A stretch of DNA of 64,000 nucleotides from Marinobacter gudaonensis (GTDB lineage: Bacteria > Pseudomonadota > Gammaproteobacteria > Pseudomonadales > Oleiphilaceae), in assembly GCF_900115175.1 (NCBI RefSeq), contig NZ_FOYV01000001.1:186001-250000 (forward strand), given 5' to 3'. Both the position numbers and the translations under genes were made by a program. Below, in pieces: positions 38,887 through 46,121 of this stretch (positions are counted from its first letter, which is position 1; the number at the start of each line of letters is the position of its first letter). The notes beneath the pieces were generated by a model. That model saw only the letters and a program-made list of their open reading frames with translations. It was not told the DNA's origin and did not search any database.

Positions 38887-39504
38887 ATGCTGATCGATTT
38901 TGACGGACTGGATCCGACAGAGGCTTATCACATTCTCACCCAGACGGTTATCCCGAGACCGGTCGCCTGGGTCCTGAGCGAGAATCCCGACGGCGATTTC
39001 AATCTGGCGCCGTTTTCCTTTTTTACGCCCATCACCAGTAACCCGCCCCTTCTGATGATTTCGGTGGGCCGAAAGCCTGCCGAGGGCGTGGCGAAGGATA
39101 CGCGGGTCAATATCGAGGCCAGAAAGCATTTCGTGGTCCACATCGCGCACCGTGCCCTGGCGCCGGCCGTCACAGAATCCTCCCGCCCCTTGCCCCATGG
39201 AGAATCCGAACTGGATCATCTGGGCCTGGACCTGGCACCCTTCGAGGGCTCGCCTCTGCCCCGTGTGAAGGATTGCCACGTGGCACTGGCGTGCGAGCTC
39301 TACGACATCAAGGAAATCGGCGCGGCGCCGCAATCCCTGATTTTCGGCAGGGTAACGGCAGCCTGGGTGGCGGACAGTGTTGCCCGATACGACGAAAAAA
39401 ATCGTCTGAGCTTTGACGGCGCGGCCATAGATCCCATTGGTCGCCTTGGCGGCAGCGAGTACGTCACGTTTGGTGAGGTATTCAAGATTCCGCGTCCCAC
39501 CTGA
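38887..39504 (+). CDS. Flavin reductase-like FMN-binding protein
   Basis: The 205-residue protein matches the split-barrel flavin-reductase-like family. It shows the early IPRPVAWVLSENPDGDFNLAPF stretch (split here as IPRPVAWVLSE and DFNLAPFSFF), the FMN-binding ITSNPPLLMISVG segment near 50-62 and DTRVNIEARKHFVVHI near 75-90. Such proteins reduce FMN with NAD(P)H or act as small FMN oxidoreductases. Situated between an MFS gene and a LysR gene; the physiological partner is unknown. Confidence 0.85.
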   Translation: MLIDFDGLDPTEAYHILTQTVIPRPVAWVLSENPDGDFNLAPFSFFTPITSNPPLLMISVGRKPAEGVAKDTRVNIEARKHFVVHIAHRALAPAVTESSRPLPHGESELDHLGLDLAPFEGSPLPRVKDCHVALACELYDIKEIGAAPQSLIFGRVTAAWVADSVARYDEKNRLSFDGAAIDPIGRLGGSEYVTFGEVFKIPRPT

Positions 39505-39524
39505 GCCGGACACAGGAAACCGCT

Positions 39525-40427
39525 ATGGAACAGCTGAACCTCCGCCATCTTTATTACTTCTGGGTGATCAGCCGTGAGGGCTCAATTGCCCGCGCCAGCG
39601 AGGTACTTGAACTGGCGCCCCAGACTCTGAGCGGTCAACTGGCCACGTTCGAGGCGTCGGTGGGTGGGCGACTGTTCATTCGGGAGCGTCGTAAGCTGAT
39701 TCTGACCGATCTGGGCCGGATGATACTCACCTATGCGGACGAAATTTTCGAGCTGACCGGCGAGCTTGCCGAAACGCTCCGTCTCGATCCTTCCGAGCGG
39801 CCCCTGACGCTGCGGGCAGGCGTGTCCGCCTCCATTCATAAACTCATTGCCTATTACCTGCTGCAGCCCGCCATGGCCGGCGACCGCCAGATACAGCTGG
39901 AATGCCAGACCGGGCGGACCGAAGACATGATCCTGAGCTTGAAGCGTAAAGAACTGGATGTGGTCCTGACCGACCGGATGCCGCGCCTCCAGGAAGAGGG
40001 CAATCTCACCGTTCACCCGCTGGCGGGCTCAACCATGAGTCTTTTTGCTGCACCGGAACTGGCCCGCGGGCTGCGAAAGGGCTTTCCAGCGTCCCTCAAT
40101 GGTCAGCCCTTGCTGGCCAATGCCACGGATGCCCCGTATTTCGAGCGCCTGATGAACTGGTTCTCGCTGAAAGGCGTTCGCATGCGGCTGGTGGCCCGTG
40201 TGGACGACAGTGCGCTGATCAAGGTGTTTGGCAGCCAGGGGTACGGCGTGTTTGCCGCGCCGACGGCCATTCGCGACGAGGTGTGCCGACAGTACGAGGT
40301 TGAGCAGATTGCCTCGGTTAACGAGGTGGTGGACGAGCTGTTCGCGATCACCCGGGGCCGGAACATTGCCCACGAGGGTGTACGGGCCATTTGCGAGGCC
40401 CACGGCGTTCCCCAGGATACGCATTGA
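39525..40427 (+). CDS. LysR-family transcriptional regulator (NhaR-like)
   Basis: The 300-residue protein has an N-terminal LysR winged helix-turn-helix (NLRHLYYFWVISREGSIARA, then LELAPQTLSGQLATFEASVG) and a periplasmic-binding-protein-like effector domain from about 90. The HTH wording (LNLRHLYYFWVV..GSI..A) is that of the NhaR subgroup, which responds to sodium in E. coli. No NhaA antiporter gene is nearby, so the sodium link is only inferred from resemblance. It follows the flavin reductase gene by 20 bases. Confidence 0.9.
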   Translation: MEQLNLRHLYYFWVISREGSIARASEVLELAPQTLSGQLATFEASVGGRLFIRERRKLILTDLGRMILTYADEIFELTGELAETLRLDPSERPLTLRAGVSASIHKLIAYYLLQPAMAGDRQIQLECQTGRTEDMILSLKRKELDVVLTDRMPRLQEEGNLTVHPLAGSTMSLFAAPELARGLRKGFPASLNGQPLLANATDAPYFERLMNWFSLKGVRMRLVARVDDSALIKVFGSQGYGVFAAPTAIRDEVCRQYEVEQIASVNEVVDELFAITRGRNIAHEGVRAICEAHGVPQDTH

Positions 40428-40534
40428 CCTCGAAAAAAACGAACTAATAAGATCAGAAAAGCTTATTTTATCGATCCCTGTACCTGTTCATGATGGAGTT
40501 GTGAGAGGCAGCAATCCGAAGAGGAGCAGGAGCC

Positions 40535-40900
40535 ATGAAGACCATCCATAAATTCCGCCTGGAACCGGGCAAAGAGCCGACAACGCTCACGCTCAAAGAG
40601 GGCTATCGGGTGGTACGTAGCGAATACATCGTGCCGCACAAGGCCGTTTACCTCTGGGTGGAGCAGCCGCTGAACGTAACCACTCCAACGCTGGAACGGC
40701 AGTTCCGTGTCGCGCACTCCGGAGAGCCGGTGCCCGACAGTTATGAGTATCTGGACACGGCGCTGGATCCGTTCGATCCGGAAGCCTATCACGTGTTTGC
40801 CGTGCCGGTTGGAGAAGAATCCTTGTTCAATCCCGCGGGTGAGGGGGCCAGCAACGATACTCTCAGCCGCCACAACTGGCAGCACACAGCGATTTCATAA
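40535..40900 (+). CDS. Small conserved hypothetical protein (DUF7352-like)
   Basis: The 121-residue soluble protein begins MKTIHKFRL and continues with short strands (TLTLKEGYRVVRSEYIVPHKA, split as TLTLKEGYRVV and EYIVPHKAVYLWVEQP). This pattern, an opening MKTI-Y/H-K-F/Y and a later hydrophobic VYLWV, recalls small all-beta proteins of the DUF7352 kind often found in phages and bacteria. Function is unknown. It has an AGGAGCAGGAG ribosome-binding site and its own terminator, so it is probably monocistronic. Confidence 0.65.
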   Translation: MKTIHKFRLEPGKEPTTLTLKEGYRVVRSEYIVPHKAVYLWVEQPLNVTTPTLERQFRVAHSGEPVPDSYEYLDTALDPFDPEAYHVFAVPVGEESLFNPAGEGASNDTLSRHNWQHTAIS

Positions 40901-40921
40901 ACCAGTTTCCTGACGAGACTT

Positions 40922-40943
40922 GGGCCCTGCGGGGCCCTTTTTT
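40922..40943 (+). terminator. Rho-independent terminator
   Basis: GGGCCC (40922-40927) and GGGCCC (40932-40937) form a six-base-pair GC stem with loop TGCG, followed by six Ts (40938-40943). It ends the transcript of the small hypothetical gene just upstream and separates it from the convergent cupin gene. Confidence 0.8.
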
Positions 40944-40971
40944 GTGGGCGTCTGGTGTGCGCGAGTGAACA

Positions 40972-41634
40972 CTACTGCGCCTGGGTGAGCGGCAGGTGTC
41001 CAGTTTTAACCCAGATAACTGTTTCGGTGTCGACAAACGGGTGATGCTGGCTCATATGGGGGCTGCGAATCCAGGTGCCGGCCGGATAGCGGCCGTGTTC
41101 ATCACAGAACTCCCCGCTAAGCACGAAGATCTCCTCGCCACCAAAGTGCCGGTGGGGCTGGAACACTTCCCGGGCTGGCCACTTCACAAGGGCAACGTGC
41201 TCATGTTCGAACTCGTGCAGCGGCATCACCTCAAGGCCCCCGATGCCCGGTAGCCAGGGCTGGCTGTTGGTGTCGATGCGCACGGTGGCGGTATCGCGCT
41301 CATGGAACTGATGCAACTTTACCAGCAGGGTGCAGCCATCCTTGCTGAATGGTGCGTGGCCACTGCCTGGTGGATTGCGCAGATAGGTACCGGCCGGGTA
41401 GTCCCCTGTCTCGTCTGAAAACACCCCCTCGAGAACCAGTATTTCCTCGCCAAGCGGGTGCTCATGGCGCTTGAACGTCGCGCCCGGCTCGTAGCGCACC
41501 ACGCTGGTGGCATGGCCGCGTTCGGCCTCCTCGCGGGCAAGCGGCTTTCTCATTACGCCTCCGGCGGGGCTCGGTACCCAGTCCTGTTCCTGGCTGCGAA
41601 CCACCACCCGGCGGGAAAAATCCATATTGATCAC
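40972..41634 (-). CDS. Tandem-cupin protein related to the ChrR sensor domain
   Basis: The 220-residue soluble protein holds two cupin repeats. The first (about 45-110) has FKRHEHPLGEEILVLEG and FSDETGDYPAGTYLRNPPGS; the second (about 145-215) has FQPHRHFGGEEIFVLSGEF and GRYPAGTWIRSPHMSQHHPF. The His/Glu pattern suggests a bound metal in each. The repeats resemble the cupin domain of ChrR-type anti-sigma factors, but the N-terminal zinc-binding anti-sigma domain is absent and no ECF sigma gene is adjacent. It may therefore be a stand-alone metal-dependent dioxygenase or sensor. Function unassigned. Confidence 0.8.
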   Translation of the reverse strand: MINMDFSRRVVVRSQEQDWVPSPAGGVMRKPLAREEAERGHATSVVRYEPGATFKRHEHPLGEEILVLEGVFSDETGDYPAGTYLRNPPGSGHAPFSKDGCTLLVKLHQFHERDTATVRIDTNSQPWLPGIGGLEVMPLHEFEHEHVALVKWPAREVFQPHRHFGGEEIFVLSGEFCDEHGRYPAGTWIRSPHMSQHHPFVDTETVIWVKTGHLPLTQAQ

Positions 41635-41702
41635 AAAGCACCTCGGAAATCGGGTAACGGACCGGGCATGAATCTACGTTCGACACCCTGCCGCAGATGT
41701 GT

Positions 41703-42233
41703 CTACTTGATCAGTGCCTGAATATTCCGGAACTGCGGATGGCGGCTATGACGCATCCACTCGAAGGCCACCATCTCCACAGTGACAATCCGAGCACCGC
41801 TCTCACTCAGGCGGTCCAGCGCGACATCCCGATCAAATTCATTCCGGGAGCCGGTGGCATCGGCCACCACCCATACCTTGTAGCCGGCGTCGAGCAGGCT
41901 CAGTGCGGTTTGCAGCATGCACACATGGGTTTCACAGCCGCCCACGACAATCTGCTGCCTGCCCTCGGGTAGCAGGTCCACCAACCCGTCCGGACAGGCA
42001 TCAAAGTGGTGCTTGGCAAGCACCTGATCACTCAACTCGCGAACACCTTCAACATTGGTGCCTAGCTTGTCTGGCATCTGTTCCGTGGCCAGTACCGGCA
42101 CCTCCATCAACCCGGCAATGGTGGCGAGGGTGACGCACCGGTCGATCACTTCCTCGCCGTGGGCAATGGCGGGCATGAGCTTTTCCTGAACATCGATAAG
42201 CAGCAGCGTCGATTGTTCGGCTTTCATCAGCAT
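41703..42233 (-). CDS. Isochorismatase-family cysteine hydrolase
   Basis: The 176-residue protein has the family triad at D14 (LLIDVQEKLMP), K74 (VLAKHHFDAC) and nucleophile C105 (GGCETHVCMLQTA), with a cis-peptide GG before CE. These enzymes hydrolyse amides or vinyl ethers such as nicotinamide, carbamoyl compounds or isochorismate; sequence alone does not name the substrate. The YcaC-like wording (EQMPDKLGTNV) points to the subgroup of uncertain substrate. I start at ATG 42233, preceded by GGAG; a longer frame upstream is unsupported. Confidence 0.9.
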   Translation of the reverse strand: MLMKAEQSTLLLIDVQEKLMPAIAHGEEVIDRCVTLATIAGLMEVPVLATEQMPDKLGTNVEGVRELSDQVLAKHHFDACPDGLVDLLPEGRQQIVVGGCETHVCMLQTALSLLDAGYKVWVVADATGSRNEFDRDVALDRLSESGARIVTVEMVAFEWMRHSRHPQFRNIQALIK

Positions 42234-42349
42234 TGTGGGTGTCTCCGTTTTCCTGAATGGCCTCTGTTTACGATAGCCTCGAATCCTGCCTGGCGGTAAC
42301 CAGAAAACCCACAGGCGCAGACTTTTTTCGATGATTTTACCCGGGGGAG

Positions 42350-42378
42350 TTGCCAACCGCCCCCAAAACCATTAAAGT
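42350..42378 (+). promoter_or_regulatory. Predicted promoter for tRNA-Ser
   Basis: TTGCCA (42350-42355), a 17-base spacer and TAAAGT (42373-42378) are followed by a GC-rich discriminator (TTGCGCCC), a feature common at stringently controlled stable-RNA promoters. Predicted start near 42385, 65 bases before the mature tRNA. Confidence 0.5.
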
Positions 42379-42449
42379 TTGCGCCCTCAAATGAGCGACG
42401 ACATCGCTGATTTGAAACAGTTTATTGGACTGGCCCTGGCTGGTCTATT

Positions 42450-42540
42450 GGAGAGGTGGCCGAGTGGCTGAAGGCGCACGCCTGGAAAGTGTGTATACGT
42501 TAATAGCGTATCGAGGGTTCGAATCCCTCCCTCTCCGCCA
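42450..42540 (+). tRNA. tRNA-Ser (GGA)
   Basis: A 91-base class II tRNA. The acceptor stem GGAGAGG/CCTCTCC closes with an encoded CCA. The anticodon loop is CTGGAAA (anticodon GGA), stem CACGC/GTGTG. The long variable arm TATACG-TTAATAG-CGTATC is typical of serine tRNA, and the T arm is GAGGG-TTCGAAT-CCCTC. It is monocistronic, with a promoter upstream and a terminator downstream. Confidence 0.98.
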
Positions 42541-42544
42541 ATAC

Positions 42545-42574
42545 AAAACCCCAGCAGAAATGCTGGGGTTTTTT
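42545..42574 (+). terminator. Terminator after tRNA-Ser
   Basis: AAAACCCCAGCA (42545-42556) pairs with TGCTGGGGTTTT (42561-42572) around GAAA, followed by a T-run. It lies 5 bases after the tRNA and 50 bases before the 3' end of the convergent methyltransferase gene, and the A/T symmetry could serve both directions. Confidence 0.88.
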
Positions 42575-42622
42575 ATTGGCCGAACGGGAGGGTAGAAGAA
42601 CCCTCGCAGACCAGACCAAGCC

Positions 42623-43225
42623 TCAGGCCTTACGCCAAACCAACAACCGATTATTCGCCGGCATCCCAAAATCCTCTTGCAAACTGAGCCCATTGGTTTC
42701 CCCCAACTGTTTCAAGTTCTCCATATCCCGAATCCCCATATGCCCCGCCTGCATCCTGAGCGACCGATCAAACCGCTCATTACTCTCACTGGTGTGCTGC
42801 CCGTTATAGCGAAACGGCCCGTACAGGCAGAAGAGTCCGTCGGTCGGCAGAATCCGCGCAACCCCGTGGAACATGGCCTTCACTTCCTCCCACGCCATGA
42901 TATGGGCGGTATTGGCGGAAAAAACGCCGTGAATAGGGGGCAGGTTCGACCAATCGCCTTTGATCACATCCAGCGCAAGCGGCGGGTTGATGTTGGCCAG
43001 GGCGGCCTCTTCGATCCAGGGCAGGCACAGCCTCGCATTCTGGGGGTGATCGCTGGGTTGCCAGGTCAGGTGGGGCAAATGCAGGGCAAAGTGCACCGCG
43101 TGCTGGCCGGTGCCCGTGCCGATTTCGAGGGTCGTACCTGACTGGTTGAAAAGATCGGCGAGTTTTTCGAGAATCGGCCCTTTATTGTTTTCACAGGCTT
43201 GGGAAAACGGTTTGTCCTTGTGCAT
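42623..43225 (-). CDS. DUF938 SAM-dependent methyltransferase-like protein
   Basis: The 200-residue protein starts MHKDKPFSQACENNKGPIL, the hallmark of the DUF938 family. It has the class I methyltransferase SAM motif LEIGTGTGQHAVHFA near 35-50, then PSDHPQNARLC and the acidic-loop region GVFSANTAHIMAWEEV near 105-120. Members are thought to be methyltransferases of unknown substrate. I start at ATG 43225, where the family begins; the upstream in-frame ATG at 43267 overlaps the divergent acetyltransferase start. The two genes diverge with almost no spacer. Confidence 0.85.
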   Translation of the reverse strand: MHKDKPFSQACENNKGPILEKLADLFNQSGTTLEIGTGTGQHAVHFALHLPHLTWQPSDHPQNARLCLPWIEEAALANINPPLALDVIKGDWSNLPPIHGVFSANTAHIMAWEEVKAMFHGVARILPTDGLFCLYGPFRYNGQHTSESNERFDRSLRMQAGHMGIRDMENLKQLGETNGLSLQEDFGMPANNRLLVWRKA

Positions 43226-43253
43226 GTTCCAACCTTTGAACAGGGGGTAATGA

Positions 43254-43847
43254 ATGGCGGTAACCATGGTCCGGCTTGCAGGTGACCAGATTAACCCATA
43301 CCTGGACGACCTGGCACGGCTGAGAATCGAGGTGTTCCGAAGCTTCCCCTATCTCTACGACGGCGACATGGCCTACGAGCGGAACTACCTGGACACCTAC
43401 GCCCGCTCGCCGGACAGCCTGTTCGTGCTGGCGCTGGACGGCGAAACCGTGGTGGGCGCTGCTACCGGCATACCGATGGATCATGAGACAGACGACTTCA
43501 AGGGGCCGTTCATCGAGCAGGGCTTTGAGCCCGAAAAGATCTTCTATTTCGGGGAGTCGGTGCTGCTTCCGGAGTACCGTGGCCAGGGCATTGGTGTGGC
43601 CTTTTTCGACCACCGGGAAGGTCATGCCCGGGAGCAGGGGCGGTTTAGCCATTGCTGCTTCTGCGCAGTTGAGCGACCAGCGGATCATCCGCTTCGGCCT
43701 GCCGGCTATGAGCCTCTGGATGCGTTCTGGCACAATCGCGGTTATCGAAAGGTGCCTGAGCTTTCCACAACCTACCGCTGGAAAGACATTGACCAGCCCG
43801 ATGAAACCGACAAGCCCATGACCTTCTGGCTGAAGCGTATCGACTAA
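43254..43847 (+). CDS. GNAT-family acetyltransferase
   Basis: The 197-residue protein has a GNAT fold with the acetyl-CoA-binding loop in VLLPEYRGQGIGVAFFDHRE (Q/RxxGxG/A form RGQGIG, near 106-111). Before it are the strand LFVLALDGETVVGAATGIPM and the opening RLRIEVFRSFPYLYDGDMAYE. The acceptor substrate is unknown. The AGGGGG box precedes the ATG at 43254. Its stop codon interlocks by four bases (CTAA) with that of the convergent acylphosphatase gene. Confidence 0.88.
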   Translation: MAVTMVRLAGDQINPYLDDLARLRIEVFRSFPYLYDGDMAYERNYLDTYARSPDSLFVLALDGETVVGAATGIPMDHETDDFKGPFIEQGFEPEKIFYFGESVLLPEYRGQGIGVAFFDHREGHAREQGRFSHCCFCAVERPADHPLRPAGYEPLDAFWHNRGYRKVPELSTTYRWKDIDQPDETDKPMTFWLKRID

Positions 43848-44119
43848 CGCACGCTGAAACCGGAGAACTCCCCGGTGGGGGGCTGGGTGGTTACGTCGAT
43901 ATCATCCACGCGGGCCTCCGGCGGGCCGTCGCTGCACCAGGATTTGAGTTCACTCAGGCGGTCCTCCGGGCCCTCCGCCACCACTTCCACGCGGCCATCC
44001 GAAAGGTTGCGGGCGTAACCGGTCAGGCCCAGGTCAGATGCTTTCTGTTCTGTCGATGCCCGGTAGTAGACGCCCTGAACCCTGCCGGATATCAGAAGCT
44101 GCCAGCGTTGTGTGTCCAT
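43844..44119 (-). CDS. acyP: Acylphosphatase
   Basis: Small enzyme that hydrolyses carboxyl-phosphate bonds such as in acetyl- or carbamoyl-phosphate. The 91 residues have the catalytic R20 in SGRVQGVYYRAST and N38 in GYARNLSDGRVEVVAEG, both family signatures, and the alpha/beta sandwich length. The stop codon interlocks with the convergent acetyltransferase gene. Confidence 0.93.
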   Translation of the reverse strand: MDTQRWQLLISGRVQGVYYRASTEQKASDLGLTGYARNLSDGRVEVVAEGPEDRLSELKSWCSDGPPEARVDDIDVTTQPPTGEFSGFSVR

Positions 44120-44249
44120 GTTTGCCTCCGTTGGTTCCGTCGTGTCAGGCTTCTTTCAATCTACCGGTTCCGGCGGCAGCTCTTCAACAACCGCACCCGG
44201 AACCTCGCCCTTGTGATTGGCGGATAGCTGAAGCGGAGCATAGATCGGG

Positions 44250-45023
44250 ATGGCACAGACCCACATCAAACGAAATACTTCAGGTTACCCGGATGCCCTG
44301 ATGTGTGAGGCGGAAGGCCTGGTCGCGCTTGCCGACGGGTTGAAGAGCGCCGGTGTTTCGGCCGTGCAGGTTCCGCAGGTCTACCGCGTGGATGAAACCG
44401 CGCTGGAAATGACAGCGATCCGAGGCTCCCGTGGCTCTGATCAGGCCTGGGAGGCTCTGGGGGAAGGGCTGGCCGGACTCCACAGGCAGGTGCAGAAGGC
44501 CTTTGGCTGGAACCGCGATAACTACATCGGCCTCGCCCCCCAGCCCAATCGCTGGTGCGACAACTGGGGCGAATTCTTCGTGAAGGATCGTCTCGGATAT
44601 CAGGTGTCGCGGGTGAGGGATGCAGGCCAGCGTTCCCGGTTCAAACAGCTGTTAACCCGCCATGGAGATGCCCTGATGGATTGGTTGAACAGCGTGTGTG
44701 ATCACCCCAGCCAGCTACACGGCGACCTCTGGAACGGCAACGTGCTGTTCGATGACCGGGGGCCCTGGCTGATTGATCCTGCGGTTTACTGCGGTGATCG
44801 GGAGGCGGACATTGCCATGACCGAGATGTTCGGCGGCTTCGATGCCGTATTCTATCGGGCCTACGATCGGCAGTATCCTCGAACAACGCAGTACGCGATA
44901 AAGCGGGACGTCTACAACCTCTATCACTACCTGAATCATTACAACCTGTTCGGAGGAGGCTACCTGTCCGGCTGCCAGAACGGTTTCGCCACGATTGAGG
45001 CGATCGCCACCGGCCGGTGTTAG
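44250..45023 (+). CDS. Fructosamine/ketosamine-3-kinase family protein, short N-lobe
   Basis: Family members phosphorylate sugar adducts on protein amines at carbon 3 so that they break down, repairing glycation. The 257-residue product keeps the catalytic HGDLWNGN (157-164), the metal-binding DPAVYCGDREADIAM (176-190) and the linker YIGLAPQPNRW (92-102). It begins almost at the beta-3 lysine (HIKRN, K7). About 35 residues that normally form the first strands and nucleotide-loop lid are therefore missing, compared with E. coli YniA from memory. An in-frame stop upstream of 44250 rules out a longer start here. Activity is therefore uncertain. Its stop interlocks with that of the convergent AEC gene. 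Confidence 0.85.
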   Translation: MAQTHIKRNTSGYPDALMCEAEGLVALADGLKSAGVSAVQVPQVYRVDETALEMTAIRGSRGSDQAWEALGEGLAGLHRQVQKAFGWNRDNYIGLAPQPNRWCDNWGEFFVKDRLGYQVSRVRDAGQRSRFKQLLTRHGDALMDWLNSVCDHPSQLHGDLWNGNVLFDDRGPWLIDPAVYCGDREADIAMTEMFGGFDAVFYRAYDRQYPRTTQYAIKRDVYNLYHYLNHYNLFGGGYLSGCQNGFATIEAIATGRC

Positions 45024-45967
45024 ATCAGGCTGGCGCTGCGCAGCACGAACACCCCAAGAGTGACGGTAAGGCTGGCAAGCAGGGTGGTCAGGGCAATGAT
45101 GTTGGCGGCCAGCCGGTCGTTGCCGCCGAGGGCCTTAACCATGACAAAGCTCGCGGCCGCCGTCGGGCTGGCGAAGAACAGGAACATCAGGCCAAGCTCC
45201 GGGCCCCGAAAGCCGGCGAGCCAGGCGCCGGCGGTACACAGAGCGGGCAGGAAAACCATCTTGAACAGACTGGATCCCAGCGCCGTGCGGCTGTCGCTCC
45301 GAATCGCACTCAGCGACACCGTGGCGCCGATGCACAGCAACGCCAGGGGTAGGGTGAGCGAGGCGAAATAATCGCCGCTGGTCATCACCCAGCCCGGCAG
45401 GGTGATATCCAGGGCCGCGACCGGAATGGCAACAAACACAGCAAGGATCAGCGGGTTGCGCACGATGTCGTGAAAGATCCGGCGCCAGTTCGTGCTTTGG
45501 CCAGGCTGGTACGCCACTAGCACAATTACAGAGAGCATGTTGTAGGAAATGATCACCAGCCCGAGCAGGATTCCGCCGGCCGACAGACCAAAATCCCCGT
45601 ACAGGTTTGCGGCCAGTGCCAGGCCGACAATGCCGCAGTTGCCCCGGAAGGCGCCCTGCACGTAGACCCCGCGATCTTCCCTCGTAATCCTGAAGTGCGC
45701 CCAGAGCCAGGTCAGGCCGAAGCTCGCCAGGGTGGCGGCCAGGTAGTACACCAGCAGGCCCGGGTTGAAGGCGGTCTGCAGATCGGCCCGGATAATGCTG
45801 AGAAAAACCAGTGTTGGCAGGGTGGCCTTGAACACCAGTGCCGAGGCGGTATTCACAAAGGCGTTGTCGATCCACCCGATCCGGCGCAGGCCCAACCCTA
45901 TAAAGACCATGGCAAACACCGGCAAGGTGGTTTCCAGGGTTTGCAGGAACAATTCAATCAGCGTCAT
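45020..45967 (-). CDS. AEC-family transporter
   Basis: The 315-residue protein has about ten hydrophobic helices and the auxin efflux carrier (AEC) layout of two five-helix repeats. Family phrases include VFIGLGLRRIGWIDNAFVNT near 20-40, the mid-protein FRGNCGIVGLALAANLYG near 108-125, and late LLFFASPTAAASFVMVKALGGN. Bacterial AEC carriers export malate, malonate and similar acids; the substrate here is not known. Its stop codon (TTAG) interlocks with that of the kinase-like gene. Confidence 0.88.
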   Translation of the reverse strand: MTLIELFLQTLETTLPVFAMVFIGLGLRRIGWIDNAFVNTASALVFKATLPTLVFLSIIRADLQTAFNPGLLVYYLAATLASFGLTWLWAHFRITREDRGVYVQGAFRGNCGIVGLALAANLYGDFGLSAGGILLGLVIISYNMLSVIVLVAYQPGQSTNWRRIFHDIVRNPLILAVFVAIPVAALDITLPGWVMTSGDYFASLTLPLALLCIGATVSLSAIRSDSRTALGSSLFKMVFLPALCTAGAWLAGFRGPELGLMFLFFASPTAAASFVMVKALGGNDRLAANIIALTTLLASLTVTLGVFVLRSASLI

Positions 45968-46121
45968 GAGGGCCGGCCACAGGGTAAACAGGCGAAAAAA
46001 GAAGAAGCCAAAGTATACGCGGTGGGAAAGCTAGGATGCTATGGGAATGCCACCAAGGTCGTGGTCGAGGCGGGGTAAAAGGGGTCAAGACCCCTGGCGG
46101 GGCCCTGACCTCGAGAGGGCT

